This document shows positions 29,830 to 39,449 of a stretch of 64,000 nt of DNA, one piece after another. A program made the position numbers and the translations under genes. The notes beneath the pieces were generated by a model. That model had not been told where the DNA came from. It made no database searches and was given only the letters and a program-made list of their open reading frames with translations. Within the stretch, counting starts at the first letter, position 1, and each line of letters begins with the position of its first letter. Source of the DNA: Paramagnetospirillum marisnigri (GTDB taxonomy: Bacteria; Pseudomonadota; Alphaproteobacteria; Rhodospirillales; Magnetospirillaceae); assembly GCF_001650715.1 (NCBI RefSeq), contig NZ_LWQT01000039.1, positions 45,807 to 109,806 of the forward strand. The letters run 5' to 3'.

Positions 29830-30657
29830 ATGACGATCAAGGATATTCTGGTGCATGTTGACGGCTCGGCCCGTGGCGAAGCCCGGCTGGAGCTTGCCCT
29901 GGCCCTGGCCGCGGAGCACGAAGCCCATCTGGTGGCGCTGCATGTGCGCGGCCGCACCCAGTATGGAAAGCTGCTGGCGGTGCAACTGGGGGCCGATATG
30001 GATGGCATCCTGGCCCGGGATGACGCGGAACTGGCCGCCCAGGCTCAGGCCCAGGTGGAAGCCCGGCGGGGAAACGGCGCTGTTTCGCTGGAATGGCGCG
30101 ATGTGGTGGGCGATACCGCCGACACACTCGCCCTGCATGGCCGGTACTGCGATCTGGTGGTGATCGGCCAAACCGCCCCCGATGATATGAATGGTCGGCC
30201 ATTGGCCGATAATCTGGTGCTGGCCATGGGCAGGCCGGTGATGGTGGTTCCCCATTCCGGCACATTTCCCAGTATTGGCCGCCGTGTCCTGGTGGCGTGG
30301 AATGGCAGCCGCGAGGCCACCCGGGCGATTCACGATGCCCTGCCGATCCTGGCCCGCGCCAGCTCGGTCCGGGTCATCGCCGTCAATCCCGGCCACGGCA
30401 TGTCTGGTCATGGCGAGCTTCCCGGTGCCGATATTTGTCTCCATCTCTCACGCCATGGCGTCAACGCCATTGGCGAGCATATCCGCTCGGACGAGGTGGA
30501 TGCGGGCGCCATGCTGCTCAACCGGGCGATGGACGAGGATTGCGATCTGGTGGTGATGGGCGGTTATGGCCGGTCAAGGCTGCGCGAAATGGTTCTGGGC
30601 GGTGCGACGCACCATCTCCTCCAGCACATGACCGTGCCGGTCCTGTTCAGTCACTGA
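29830..30657 (+). CDS. Universal stress protein, tandem UspA domains
   Basis: 275 aa made of two Usp domains (about 1-140 and 150-275). The second has the ATP-binding signature GGYGRSRLREMVLGGAT; the first is degenerate there. Usp proteins accumulate in stress and stasis; the specific role is unknown. The ATG at 29830 follows AGGGGG closely; a GTG 18 bases earlier is the alternative. Confidence 0.88.
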   Translation: MTIKDILVHVDGSARGEARLELALALAAEHEAHLVALHVRGRTQYGKLLAVQLGADMDGILARDDAELAAQAQAQVEARRGNGAVSLEWRDVVGDTADTLALHGRYCDLVVIGQTAPDDMNGRPLADNLVLAMGRPVMVVPHSGTFPSIGRRVLVAWNGSREATRAIHDALPILARASSVRVIAVNPGHGMSGHGELPGADICLHLSRHGVNAIGEHIRSDEVDAGAMLLNRAMDEDCDLVVMGGYGRSRLREMVLGGATHHLLQHMTVPVLFSH

Positions 30658-30726
30658 TATCCCTTGTCCCGGGCCGGTGGGCCGGGCACCATATCCCGCA
30701 GTGGGAAGTCCATGGGGGGAACGGGG

Positions 30727-31566
30727 ATGTCCATCCGACGCAGCCTTTACGTCGAGGTCGAAGGCCATGAACTCCATGTGACCGAATGGGGGGCGCCGGA
30801 TGCTCCCGCCTTGGTCATGTGGCACGGCCTGGCCCGCACCGGCCGCGACTTCGACACGGCCGCGCGCCACTTCTCGGCCCGTTACCGCGTCATCTGTCCC
30901 GATACTTTGGGCCGAGGCTTGTCCGGTTGGGCCCTGCTGCCGGATCGCGACTATACCATCGAGGCCTATGCCGGACATGCGGTTGGGCTGCTTGACCGGT
31001 TGGGGGTCGGGCGCTGCCACTGGGTCGGAACCTCCATGGGCGGGCTGCTGGGCATGGCCCTGGCGGCCGGGGCCATGAAGAGCCGCATCGAGCGGCTGGT
31101 GATCAATGATATCGGGCCCCGGCCCAATCCCGCCGCCATCACCCGAATCCGCGCCTATGTCACCGCCCGGCCCAGCTTTGGCGGGCTGCGCGAACTGGAG
31201 ATGTTCCTGCGCCAGATCTACCAGCCCTTTGGCGCGCTGACCGACGAGGAATGGCGGGTGATGACGGAAAGCTCGGCCCGGCGGCGGGATGATGGACGGG
31301 TGACGGTCCACTACGATCCCGAAATCATGCGGGTCTTCGCGGAACAGCCCGACGGCCTCAACTGCTGGCCGGTATGGGACGGGGTGGCCTGCCCGACCCT
31401 GGTCCTGCGCGGCGCCACCTCCGACGTGCTGCTGCCCGAGGTTGCCGAGGAGATGACCCGGCGCGGTCCCGCCGCCCAACTGGTAACCATACCGGGCTGC
31501 GGCCACGCCCCCTTCCTCAACGTGGCCTCGCAGATCGAGGTGCTCGAGCGATTCCTGGGAAGTTAG
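30727..31566 (+). CDS. Alpha/beta hydrolase
   Basis: 279 aa alpha/beta-fold hydrolase. Nucleophile Ser103 in GTSMGG, acid in LRGATSDVL, histidine in GCGHAPFL and oxyanion loop MWHGLAR complete the expected set. Substrate cannot be told from sequence. The ATG at 30727 follows a G-rich ribosome site (GGAACGGGG). The stop codon overlaps the stop of the convergent methyltransferase gene. Confidence 0.85.
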   Translation: MSIRRSLYVEVEGHELHVTEWGAPDAPALVMWHGLARTGRDFDTAARHFSARYRVICPDTLGRGLSGWALLPDRDYTIEAYAGHAVGLLDRLGVGRCHWVGTSMGGLLGMALAAGAMKSRIERLVINDIGPRPNPAAITRIRAYVTARPSFGGLRELEMFLRQIYQPFGALTDEEWRVMTESSARRRDDGRVTVHYDPEIMRVFAEQPDGLNCWPVWDGVACPTLVLRGATSDVLLPEVAEEMTRRGPAAQLVTIPGCGHAPFLNVASQIEVLERFLGS

Positions 31567-32252
31567 ACTTTCAGCGCGTCCACTCGCAATCCGGTCAGGG
31601 CCAGCACGTCCTTGGGACTCAGCCCGCCATCGGGATTGAGGCGGCCGCCCGCCACGGTTTCCGCCTGGGGGCGCTTGCGCACCACCAGCTCGATGGCGCA
31701 TTCGGCCACCGGCGTCAGGGTCTGGTCGAAGCGGGGGAGGGTGTGGCGATAGCCGCTGGCCATGACTTCCAGGCGGCGGATATCGGCCTGGGCGCCCAGC
31801 ACGCGGACGGCATCCACCAGATTGACCGAAACCGGGCTCCATGACTTGGTCTTGAAGACGGTGAAGGTCCAGCGGTTTTCCAGATTGTAGCGCGACGGCC
31901 AGAAACCCTGCTCGTACATGTCCTCGTCGGGCACCGTCACGATCAGGTGGCCACCGGGCCGCAGCACCCGGAACCAGTGCCGCAAGGCTTCCAAGGGGTC
32001 GGGCATGCGTTGCAGGGCAAAGGCGACATGGACGAAGTCGAAGCTGTTATCGGCCAGACCCGTCAGATATTGCGGATCACCGTCGATACCGTCCCACAGC
32101 CTGACGCCCTTGATCAGCGGGAACAGTTCCGAGAACTGGCTCAGCGGGTCGGTGGTGGCGCCCACATCCAGCCCCTGGCCCACGAAATACCGGGTGGCGA
32201 AATCGGGTTGGCCGAGACGGCGCAGGGTCGCCTTGCAGGTTTCCTTCATCAT
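31563..32252 (-). CDS. SAM-dependent methyltransferase (class I)
   Basis: 229 aa. Motif I is atypical (VGQGLDVGATTDPLSQ), followed by FDFVHVAFALQRMPDPLEAL and VLRPGGHLIVTVPDE, the post-I and motif III strands of a Methyltransf_11-like enzyme. The start ATGATG overlaps the stop of the upstream TRAP-binding-protein gene, so the two are coupled. The target molecule is unknown. Confidence 0.8.
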   Translation of the reverse strand: MMKETCKATLRRLGQPDFATRYFVGQGLDVGATTDPLSQFSELFPLIKGVRLWDGIDGDPQYLTGLADNSFDFVHVAFALQRMPDPLEALRHWFRVLRPGGHLIVTVPDEDMYEQGFWPSRYNLENRWTFTVFKTKSWSPVSVNLVDAVRVLGAQADIRRLEVMASGYRHTLPRFDQTLTPVAECAIELVVRKRPQAETVAGGRLNPDGGLSPKDVLALTGLRVDALKV

Positions 32253-33259
32253 TCCACCGCTTGCAGACGGTCCAGAAGTTCGGCTCCACCGGGGACCTGA
32301 TCGCGGAACTGCTTCCAGGCCGTCTTGCGCGCCAGCTTGTGCCAGGCTGTCAGGCTGTTGGCATCGAGATCAACCACTTCGATTCCGGCGGCCAGGAAAT
32401 TTCCCGCCAGACGGCGGGTGGAGAGCGAGACGGAAGCGGCCAGGGTCTCATGCGCCCGCGCGGCCGCCGCCAGCAACTCGCGGCGTCCCCGCTCGTCCAG
32501 AGCCTCGAAACGGCGCTTGGACACCAGGATCGGTTCGTAAAGATACCACAGTGCCCCGCTCTCGCCCGGCACGGTCAGGCAGGCGAAGCTCTTTTCCATG
32601 CGCAGCGACAACAGCGTCATCACACTGGTATTGGCCACGTCGATCAGGCCGCTATTGACCAGGATGGGAAGGGTGTCCGATGTGGTGGCCGCCACCGGTG
32701 TCGCTCCGGCCGCCGCCCAGAATTCCGACATGAACGGGCCGATGGTCCGGGCCTTCAAGCCCTTGGCGTCGGCGGGAGTGGTGACGCAGCGGCCCCGGGT
32801 GGCGTAGGCGCCGGGCATCCAGGACTCGGCGATGACCATCACGCCTGCCGCCTCGATCTGCTGGCGCAGGTCCCGCATCACCGCCGAAGCCGCGATACGT
32901 TCCGCATGGGCGGGGCCGCGCACCACCCCGGGCAGCGACAGGGCCGCCAGTTGTGGGAACCGGTCCAGCAGGTAATCGGCGGGAATGAAGACCATGTCGA
33001 TATTGCCCTTGGTCAGGGCGTTCCACTGGTCGGTGGGCCGCAGCAGCGAGGCGGAGGGAAACAGCCGGATGTCGAGGCCGACCCTGGCGACCTGATGGGC
33101 GATGGCGCGCATGGCCTCGTCGCGGGGATCGCCGGGAGAGAACTGGTAGGATGCGGTCCAGGTCTGGCGACCCTCGGCCATGGCCGTACCAACCAGCCCC
33201 GCCGCCAGCAGGCAGGCCGCGGCGGCGCGAATAATCCATTTCGGCAAAGGTGCAGACAC
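32249..33259 (-). CDS. TRAP transporter solute-binding protein (DctP family), orphan
   Basis: 336 aa periplasmic protein with a signal peptide (about 1-28, ending GTAMA) and the DctP fold: GNIDMVFIPADYLLDRFPQL, GLKARTIGPFMSEFWAAAGA (with the conserved Arg that binds the carboxylate), LPILVNSGLIDVANTS. No DctQ or DctM membrane gene is in the window, so it either serves a transporter encoded elsewhere or has become a sensor. It starts with GTG at 33259, with GGGGAG upstream, and lies 78 bases after phoB. It could be part of the pst transcript, but nothing shows this directly. Confidence 0.82.
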   Translation of the reverse strand: MSAPLPKWIIRAAAACLLAAGLVGTAMAEGRQTWTASYQFSPGDPRDEAMRAIAHQVARVGLDIRLFPSASLLRPTDQWNALTKGNIDMVFIPADYLLDRFPQLAALSLPGVVRGPAHAERIAASAVMRDLRQQIEAAGVMVIAESWMPGAYATRGRCVTTPADAKGLKARTIGPFMSEFWAAAGATPVAATTSDTLPILVNSGLIDVANTSVMTLLSLRMEKSFACLTVPGESGALWYLYEPILVSKRRFEALDERGRRELLAAAARAHETLAASVSLSTRRLAGNFLAAGIEVVDLDANSLTAWHKLARKTAWKQFRDQVPGGAELLDRLQAVE

Positions 33260-33337
33260 CCAGAACTCCCCAACCTCTGCGCCATAATGACGCAGGACGG
33301 TGGGGGCGGCAACTGGATCAAAGTCAGGTGGCGGTGG

Positions 33338-34066
33338 TCAGGCCGCGCTTTCTTCGTCCAGGGCGTAACCCGCGGCCCTCACCGTGCGGATGATGTCGCT
33401 TTCGGTATCGCAGTTGAGCGCCTTGCGCAGGCGGCGGATATGGACATCCACCGTGCGGGGCTCCACATAGATGTCCGGCCCCCAGACCGCGTCCAGCAGT
33501 TCCTCGCGCGAGAACACGGTGCCAGGGTGCTGCATGAAGAACTGGAGCAGGCGGAATTCGGTGGGGCCGAGATGGATGGCCTTGCCGCCGCGCGAAACAC
33601 GGTGGGCGCCGAGATCCATGCTGATATCGCCCCAGGCCAATTGTCCCTTCTGGGGGGCGGGGGCCGCCCGGCGCAGCAGGGCACGGATGCGGGCCATCAG
33701 TTCGGGCAGCGAGAACGGCTTGGTCAGGTAGTCGTCGGCGCCGGTATTGAGACCACGGATCTTGTCGCCTTCCTCGCCACGCGCCGTCAGCATGATGACG
33801 GGGAGTTCGCGGGTGGCGGGCTTGCGCCGCAACTGGCGGCAGACCTCAATGCCCGACAGGGACGGCAGCATCCAGTCCAGCAGCACCAGGTCCGGCTTGC
33901 GCTCGGCCAGCACGGTCAGCGCCTCCTCGCCATCCCCCGCCTCGCAGACCCGGTAGCCTTCTTTTTCCAGGTTGTAGCGCAGCATGGTGACCAAGGATGC
34001 TTCATCCTCGACAATCAGGATCAGCGGCTTGGACTGGGATGCCAGGCCTCCGTCGCGCACGCTCAT
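33338..34066 (-). CDS. phoB: Phosphate regulon response regulator PhoB
   Basis: 242 aa OmpR/PhoB-family regulator. Receiver about 14-132 with phospho-acceptor Asp64 in VLLDWMLPSLSG and lysine in DYLTKPFS, then a winged-helix DNA-binding domain (about 145-240, LGPTEFRLLQFFMQHPGTVF; recognition helix VDVHIRRLRKAL). The ATG overlaps the phoU stop by 4 bases. No phoR is adjacent, unlike the common phoR-pst layout; the sensor kinase is outside the window. Binds PHO boxes such as the one at 39408. Confidence 0.95.
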   Translation of the reverse strand: MSVRDGGLASQSKPLILIVEDEASLVTMLRYNLEKEGYRVCEAGDGEEALTVLAERKPDLVLLDWMLPSLSGIEVCRQLRRKPATRELPVIMLTARGEEGDKIRGLNTGADDYLTKPFSLPELMARIRALLRRAAPAPQKGQLAWGDISMDLGAHRVSRGGKAIHLGPTEFRLLQFFMQHPGTVFSREELLDAVWGPDIYVEPRTVDVHIRRLRKALNCDTESDIIRTVRAAGYALDEESAA

Positions 34067-34758
34067 TTGGGAACTCCGATGGTATTGCCCTTCGGACGCT
34101 CCCCCTTGGGCTGCGTGCCGAGTATCTGGAAATGCAGGGTTTCGGCGATATTGGTGGCGTGATCGCCGATCCGTTCGAAATTCTTGGCGATGAACAGCAG
34201 ATGGGTGGCGGCGGTGATGGTGCCGGAATCCTCGGTCATCTGATCCACCAGATCGCGGAAGACGCCATTATACATGGCGTCCACGTCCTCGTCCCGGCTC
34301 CACACCTGGATGGCTTTTTCCAGATTGCGCTCCAGATAGGCGTCCAGGATATCCTTGACCAGGCTGCGCACCAGCTCCGCCAGCCGGACCACTCCGGCAA
34401 CCGAGGCAGAAACCGGCAAGTGGTTGAGGATCAGGCAGCGCTTGGCCAGATTGGCGGCGTAGTCGCCGATCCGTTCGATCTCGCCCGAGATGTTGAGCGC
34501 GCCGACGATCTGGCGCAGATCGCTGGCCATGGGCTGGCGCAAAGCGAGCAGCCGAACCGCGAAGGTCTGGACCTCATTGTCCAACTCGTCGATCCGGGTG
34601 TCGCCCACGATGACCCGTTGGGCCAGATCGTCATCCCGGTTGGCCAATGCCTGGACGGCCGAGGACAGTTGCGCCTCGGCCATGCCGCCCATGCGGGCGA
34701 TGATCGCCGTCAGATGGGCCAGTTCGTCGTCGTAGGACTTGACCGTATGATCGCTCAT
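34063..34758 (-). CDS. phoU: Phosphate transport regulator PhoU
   Basis: 231 aa, two tandem three-helix PhoU repeats. The metal-binding helices show as [14 protein letters not shown] and [13 protein letters not shown]. It connects the Pst transporter to the PhoR sensor and limits uptake in phosphate excess. Start and stop both overlap neighbours (ATGA with pstB and phoB). Confidence 0.95.
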   Translation of the reverse strand: MSDHTVKSYDDELAHLTAIIARMGGMAEAQLSSAVQALANRDDDLAQRVIVGDTRIDELDNEVQTFAVRLLALRQPMASDLRQIVGALNISGEIERIGDYAANLAKRCLILNHLPVSASVAGVVRLAELVRSLVKDILDAYLERNLEKAIQVWSRDEDVDAMYNGVFRDLVDQMTEDSGTITAATHLLFIAKNFERIGDHATNIAETLHFQILGTQPKGERPKGNTIGVPK

Positions 34759-35546
34759 CCGAACCTGCCGGTAATGTAGCCCTGAGTCAGGGGCTGTTGC
34801 GGATTGGTGAAAATCTGCTCGGTGTCACCCATCTCGATCAGCTTGCCCAGGTGGAAGAAGGCGGTGCGCTGCGAGACGCGGGCGGCCTGCTGCATGGAAT
34901 GGGTGACGATGACGATGGTGTAGTTGTCACGCAGCTCGTCGATCAGTTCCTCGACCTTGGCGGTGGCGATGGGGTCCAGGGCCGAACAGGGCTCGTCCAT
35001 CAGGATCACCTCGGGCTCCACCGCGATGGCGCGCGCGATGCACAGACGTTGCTGCTGACCGCCCGACAGGCCGGTGCCGGATTCCTGCAGCCGGTCCTTG
35101 ACCTCGCCCAGCAGGCCGGCCTTTTCCAGGCTGGTCATGACGATCTCGTCCAGCTCGGCCTGATCGGCGGCCATGCCGTGGATGCGCGGGCCATAGGCGA
35201 CGTTGTCGTAAATGGATTTGGGAAAGGGATTGGGCTTCTGGAACACCATGCCCACCTTGGCCCGCAACTGCACCACATCGACCTCGCGATGGTAGATGTC
35301 GTCGCCGTCCAGGGTCAGCGAGCCGTTGACCTTGGCGCCATCCACCAGATCATTCATGCGATTGATGCAGCGCAGGAAGGTGGACTTGCCGCAGCCCGAC
35401 GGACCGATCAGGGCGGTGACTTCACCGGACCGGATGTCGAGATCGACGCCGAACAGCGCCTGCTTCTCGCCGTAGAAGACCTCTAGGCCTCGGGAACGGA
35501 CCTTGGCGGTTCCGTTGGTGTTTGCCGTGTTCATGGTCATGCTCAT
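34755..35546 (-). CDS. pstB: Phosphate ABC transporter ATPase PstB
   Basis: 263 aa. Walker [10 protein letters not shown], signature [16 protein letters not shown], Walker [14 protein letters not shown], and the PstB hallmark [20 protein letters not shown]. Drives high-affinity phosphate import. The start is ambiguous: GTG at 35558 overlaps the pstA stop, while ATGs at 35546, 35540 and 35534 come just after; 35546 is chosen as it leaves GGTAGAG as a weak ribosome site. The stop overlaps phoU. Confidence 0.94.
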   Translation of the reverse strand: MSMTMNTANTNGTAKVRSRGLEVFYGEKQALFGVDLDIRSGEVTALIGPSGCGKSTFLRCINRMNDLVDGAKVNGSLTLDGDDIYHREVDVVQLRAKVGMVFQKPNPFPKSIYDNVAYGPRIHGMAADQAELDEIVMTSLEKAGLLGEVKDRLQESGTGLSGGQQQRLCIARAIAVEPEVILMDEPCSALDPIATAKVEELIDELRDNYTIVIVTHSMQQAARVSQRTAFFHLGKLIEMGDTEQIFTNPQQPLTQGYITGRFG

Positions 35547-35551
35547 GGACT

Positions 35552-36865
35552 CTACCACCGCCGTTCGAATTTTTTACGCAACAGGATGGCGCCCAAATTC
35601 ATGGCCGCCAGGAAGATCAGCAACACGATGATCGCCGCCGAGGTGCGCTCGACGAAGGCGCGCTCGGGCGAGTCCGCCCACAGATAGACCTGCACCGGCA
35701 GCACCGCCGAGGGATCCAGCGGCGAGGCCGGGATGTCGACGATGAAGGCCACCATGCCGATCATCAGCAGCGGCGCCGTCTCGCCCAGGGCATGGGCCAT
35801 GCCGAGGATGGTGCCGGTCAGGATGCCGGGCATGGCCAGGGGCAGCACATGGTCGGTGACCACCTGCAGCTTGGAGGCTCCCAGTCCGGCGGCCGCCTCG
35901 CGGATGGAGGGCGGCACCGCCTTCAGCGCGGCCCGACCGGCGATGATGATGGTGGGCAGGCAGATCAGCGCCAGCACCAGGCCACCCACCAGCGGCGCCG
36001 AGCGTGGCATGCCGAGGAAGTTGAGGAACACCGCCAGCCCCAGCAGGCCGAACACCACCGAGGGCACCGCCGCCAGATTGTTGATGTTGACCTCGATCAG
36101 GTCGGTCCACTTGTTCTTGGGGGCGAATTCCTCGAGATAGATGGCGGTGGCGACGCCCAGCGGGAACGAGACCGCCAGGGTGATCAGCAGCGAGAACACC
36201 GAGCCCACCACCGAGCCCCACAGGCCCGCCAGTTCCGGCTCACGCGAGTCGCCCGAGCTGAACAGGATGGAGTTGAAGCGCCGGGTGACGCCGCCATCGG
36301 CTTCCAGCTCGGCCAGCCAGCCCAGCTGCTTGTCGCTCAGGCGGTTGCCCTCCTGGCCGGTCTGGCGCGAGGTATAGCCCTTGATGGCCATGTCGACGGT
36401 ATCGTCCGCCACCAGCCAGAAGGTCTGGGTGGTGCCGATCAGCTCGGGATTGGCGGCCAGGGCCTTGCGCAGCGCCATGTCGGCGCCAGAGGAAATCAGC
36501 CCGGCCACTTCCCGCTTTTCGGCCCGGCTCTGGGCGGCGGGGAAGCGCTTATACATGGCGTCCTTGATCACGCCGCCATAGTCGGCGGTGGCCAGGGCCT
36601 CGGCCGTGCGCTGCTCGCCGATGCCCAGCAGCTCGGGGCTCAGCGTGACGTCCAGCTTCACATAGGTCTGGGTGAAGGCCGACAGGCCGTTGCCCAGGAT
36701 GGTGAACAGCAGCAGGCCGAGGAACGTCATGGCGACCACGACCGCCGACAGGCCGATGGCCTTGAAGCGACGTTCGGCGGCATGGCGGCGCTTCAGATGG
36801 CTGGCAGCGATCTGGGCGGCGGTGCGGGTGTCCGAGGAGCGGATCAATTGCGTGCTCTCAGTCAT
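35552..36865 (-). CDS. pstA: Phosphate ABC transporter permease PstA
   Basis: 437 aa inner-membrane permease, longer than E. coli PstA (about 296 aa). A large extra-membrane segment (about 65-190) sits between helix 1 and the permease core, as in many alphaproteobacterial PstA proteins. The core has the EAA loop [15 protein letters not shown] and six helices. The ATG overlaps the pstC end by 8 bases. Confidence 0.93.
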   Translation of the reverse strand: MTESTQLIRSSDTRTAAQIAASHLKRRHAAERRFKAIGLSAVVVAMTFLGLLLFTILGNGLSAFTQTYVKLDVTLSPELLGIGEQRTAEALATADYGGVIKDAMYKRFPAAQSRAEKREVAGLISSGADMALRKALAANPELIGTTQTFWLVADDTVDMAIKGYTSRQTGQEGNRLSDKQLGWLAELEADGGVTRRFNSILFSSGDSREPELAGLWGSVVGSVFSLLITLAVSFPLGVATAIYLEEFAPKNKWTDLIEVNINNLAAVPSVVFGLLGLAVFLNFLGMPRSAPLVGGLVLALICLPTIIIAGRAALKAVPPSIREAAAGLGASKLQVVTDHVLPLAMPGILTGTILGMAHALGETAPLLMIGMVAFIVDIPASPLDPSAVLPVQVYLWADSPERAFVERTSAAIIVLLIFLAAMNLGAILLRKKFERRW

Positions 36866-38234
36866 ATTTTTCTCGGTATTTGTTGACGATGCGCAGCGCG
36901 ATGCCGTTCAACGCCAAGGTGATGCCGAACAAGGCCAAGCCCAGGGCGAAAGCCGCCAGGGTCTTGGGGCTGTCGAACTCCTGGTCGCCCACCAGCAAGG
37001 TGACGATCTGGGTGGTGACGGTGGTGACCGCTTCCAGCGGATTGGCGGTCAGGTTGGCGGCCAGACCGGCGGCCATGACCACGATCATGGTCTCGCCGAT
37101 GGCCCGCGACGCCGCCAGCAGGATCGAGCCGACGATGCCGGGAAGGGCGGCGGGCAGCACTACCTGCTTGATGGTTTCCGATTTGGTGGCGCCCAGGCCA
37201 TAGGCGCCTTCGCGCAAGGAGTGGGGCACCGCCGAGATGACGTCATCGGACAGGGACGAGACGAAGGGGATGATCATGATGCCCATGACCAGACCGGCGG
37301 CCAGCGCGCTTTCAGAGGCCACCGACAGGCCCAGCTTGGCTCCCAGGTCGCGGATGAAGGGGGCGACGGTCAGGGCGGCGAAGAAGCCGTAGACCACGGT
37401 GGGGATGCCGGCCAGCACTTCCAGCAGCGGCTTGACCACCGAGCGGAATTTGGGCGCGGCATATTCCGACATGTAGATGGCGGCCAGCAGGCCCAACGGC
37501 ACCGCCACGGCCAGGGCGATCCCGGCGATCAGCATGGTTCCGGCGAACAGCGGCACGGCGCCGAACGAGCCGGAACTGCCGACCTGATCCTCGCGGATGG
37601 CCATCTGCGGGCTCCACGAGGTGCCGAACAGGAATTCGGTGACCGGCACCATCTGGAAGAAGCGGAGCGATTCGAACACCAGCGACAGCACGATGCCGAT
37701 GGTAGTGAAGATGGCCACGGTGGAGGCGGCGATCAGGAAGATGCTGACGATGGATTCGACCCGATTGCGGGCACGCAGCCCGGCATGGATGCGGGCACGG
37801 GCGGCGGCCAGCCCGGCAACGGCCAGGGCAACGGCAATGGCGGCCACCGAGAGGAACATGGTCTGGCGCAGCGACGCATAATGGCGCGCGGCCTCGGCGA
37901 TGGAATCAGAGCTTGCGGGGTGGCCGTAACGGGCGACATTGCGCACTTCGTTATAGGCCAGGGCAAGACGTTCGTCGGAGAGTTGGGCCAAGTCGGCGGG
38001 CAGGGCCCCTATCACCAGGGCATGCAGCAGCGAGGGCTCGAAGGCCAGCCAGGCCGCGACTACCGCCAGGGCGGGCAAACCGCACCATAGCGCGACCAGA
38101 TAGCCATGGTAGCGAGGAAGGGAATGCAGGGAACGGAGGTTCGGCCCGGCAACGGCAAGCGCCCGACGGCGGCCGACGCCATATCCGAAGCTGATCAGCG
38201 CCAGCAGCGCCGCGGTCAGGATGAAGAGCTGCAT
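36858..38234 (-). CDS. pstC: Phosphate ABC transporter permease PstC
   Basis: 458 aa inner-membrane permease, again with an extra N-terminal periplasmic part (about 70-190) before the permease core (EAA-like LREGAYGLGATKSETIK). The ATG at 38234 (MQLFILTAALL) gives a normal first membrane helix. An in-frame GTG at 38276 would start inside the strong hairpin 38267-38296 and add a non-hydrophobic leader, so it is rejected. Confidence 0.92.
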   Translation of the reverse strand: MQLFILTAALLALISFGYGVGRRRALAVAGPNLRSLHSLPRYHGYLVALWCGLPALAVVAAWLAFEPSLLHALVIGALPADLAQLSDERLALAYNEVRNVARYGHPASSDSIAEAARHYASLRQTMFLSVAAIAVALAVAGLAAARARIHAGLRARNRVESIVSIFLIAASTVAIFTTIGIVLSLVFESLRFFQMVPVTEFLFGTSWSPQMAIREDQVGSSGSFGAVPLFAGTMLIAGIALAVAVPLGLLAAIYMSEYAAPKFRSVVKPLLEVLAGIPTVVYGFFAALTVAPFIRDLGAKLGLSVASESALAAGLVMGIMIIPFVSSLSDDVISAVPHSLREGAYGLGATKSETIKQVVLPAALPGIVGSILLAASRAIGETMIVVMAAGLAANLTANPLEAVTTVTTQIVTLLVGDQEFDSPKTLAAFALGLALFGITLALNGIALRIVNKYREKYD

Positions 38235-38266
38235 GCCAAATGACGTCCGGCAGGAGGGAAGGAAAG

Positions 38267-38296
38267 GGACCGCCACCCCAGTCGGGGCGGCGGTCC
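38267..38296 (-). promoter_or_regulatory. Stem-loop between pstS and pstC
   Basis: GGACCGCC A CCCC / GGGG C GGCGGTCC: a 12-pair stem with one internal A/C mismatch and a 4-base loop, beginning 7 bases after the pstS stop. There is no T-run on the minus strand, so full termination is unlikely. It resembles the stem-loops that protect or partly terminate binding-protein mRNA so that PstS is made in excess of PstC, PstA and PstB. Confidence 0.65.
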
Positions 38297-38302
38297 GTCA
38301 CA

Positions 38303-39334
38303 TTACATCTTCAGGTTTTCAAGGCCATTGATCTTGGTCGCCCATTCCTTGCGCTCGGCATCGACCATGGGAACCAGGCCCTTGTCGGACAGGTAGCCGG
38401 TCTTGCCCCAGGCCTTTTCCGAGGTGTACTCGGCCAGGAATTCCTTGATGCCCGGGATCTGGCCCACATGGGCCTTCTTGGCATAGACGAACATGGCGCG
38501 CGACACCGGATACTTGCCCGAGGCAATGGTATCGAAGGTCGGCTCGATGCCATCGATGAAGCTGCCCTGGATCTTGTCGGCATTCTGCTCGAGATAGCTG
38601 TAGCCGAACACGCCAACGGCGGCGGGGTTGGCGTCCAGCTTCTGGACGATCAGGTTGTCGTTTTCGCCAGCCTCGACATAACCGCCGTCCTCGCGGATGG
38701 TCATGCAGGCCTTGGCATGGGCCTTATCGTCCAGGTTCAGCGCCTTCATGTCGGCGTTGCTCTTGCAGCCGCCTTCCATGACCATTTCGTTGAACGAGTC
38801 GCGGGTGCCGGAGGTGGGCGGCGGACCCAGAACCTCGATCTTGGCGGCGGGCAGCGACGGGTCGATCTGGTTCCACATGGTATAGGGGTTGGGGACCAGC
38901 TTGCCACCCTGCGGCACGTCCTTGGCCAGGGCCAGGAAGAGATGATTGCGGGTGAAATGGACGCGCTTGGCCTTCTTGGAATTGGCCAGGGCGATGCCAT
39001 CATAGCCGATCTTCATCTCGACGATATCGGCGACGCCGTTCTTGGCGCAGAACTCGACTTCGGACGACTTGATGCGGCGCGACGCGTTGGTCAGGTCGGG
39101 GAAGTCCGGGCCGACACCCGAACAGAACAGCTTCATGCCGCCGCCGGTGCCGGTGCTTTCCACCACCGGAGTCTTGAACTTGCCGCCCTTGCCGAACTGC
39201 TCGGCCACGGCGGTGGTGAAGGGATAAACGGTGGACGAGCCGACCACGCGAATCTGGTCGCGGGCCTGGGCGGTGCCGGTGACGGCGACGGCGGCGATCG
39301 CGACGGCGGCGACGGCCATGGTCTTCCTGATCAT
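38303..39334 (-). CDS. pstS: Phosphate-binding protein PstS
   Basis: 343 aa periplasmic phosphate-binding protein. Signal peptide about 1-24 ending TAQA. Phosphate-binding segments GSSTVYPF, ESTGTGGGMKLFCSG, NASRRIKSSE and TSGTRDSFNEM are all present. The ATG at 39334 follows GGAGGACTC, a near-ideal ribosome site; an in-frame start 51 bases earlier lacks one and would bury the signal peptide. It is the first gene of pstSCAB-phoU-phoB. Confidence 0.96.
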   Translation of the reverse strand: MIRKTMAVAAVAIAAVAVTGTAQARDQIRVVGSSTVYPFTTAVAEQFGKGGKFKTPVVESTGTGGGMKLFCSGVGPDFPDLTNASRRIKSSEVEFCAKNGVADIVEMKIGYDGIALANSKKAKRVHFTRNHLFLALAKDVPQGGKLVPNPYTMWNQIDPSLPAAKIEVLGPPPTSGTRDSFNEMVMEGGCKSNADMKALNLDDKAHAKACMTIREDGGYVEAGENDNLIVQKLDANPAAVGVFGYSYLEQNADKIQGSFIDGIEPTFDTIASGKYPVSRAMFVYAKKAHVGQIPGIKEFLAEYTSEKAWGKTGYLSDKGLVPMVDAERKEWATKINGLENLKM

Positions 39335-39407
39335 GAGTCCTCCAATGGAGCGGGCGGTAGAACGGGGGGGAATACGGGTTTCCACCCCGGCACCATATCC
39401 GGGCTCG

Positions 39408-39425
39408 ATGACAGCTCCGCGACAG
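39408..39425 (-). promoter_or_regulatory. PHO box (PhoB-binding site) upstream of pstS
   Basis: On the minus strand CTGTCGCGGAGCTGTCAT, two 7-base direct repeats CTGTCGC and CTGTCAT separated by 4 bases, matching the PHO box consensus in 13 of 14 repeat positions. It lies about 75 bases upstream of the pstS ATG. A weaker half-site (CTTCATC) lies one turn upstream. Confidence 0.85.
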
Positions 39426-39449
39426 AATGATGAAGCTTTTGTTACAACG

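Noticed and set aside
38235..38276. Upstream GTG start of pstC at 38276
   Set aside because: It lies inside a strong stem-loop and adds a leader without a membrane or signal character; the ATG at 38234 gives a standard first helix.
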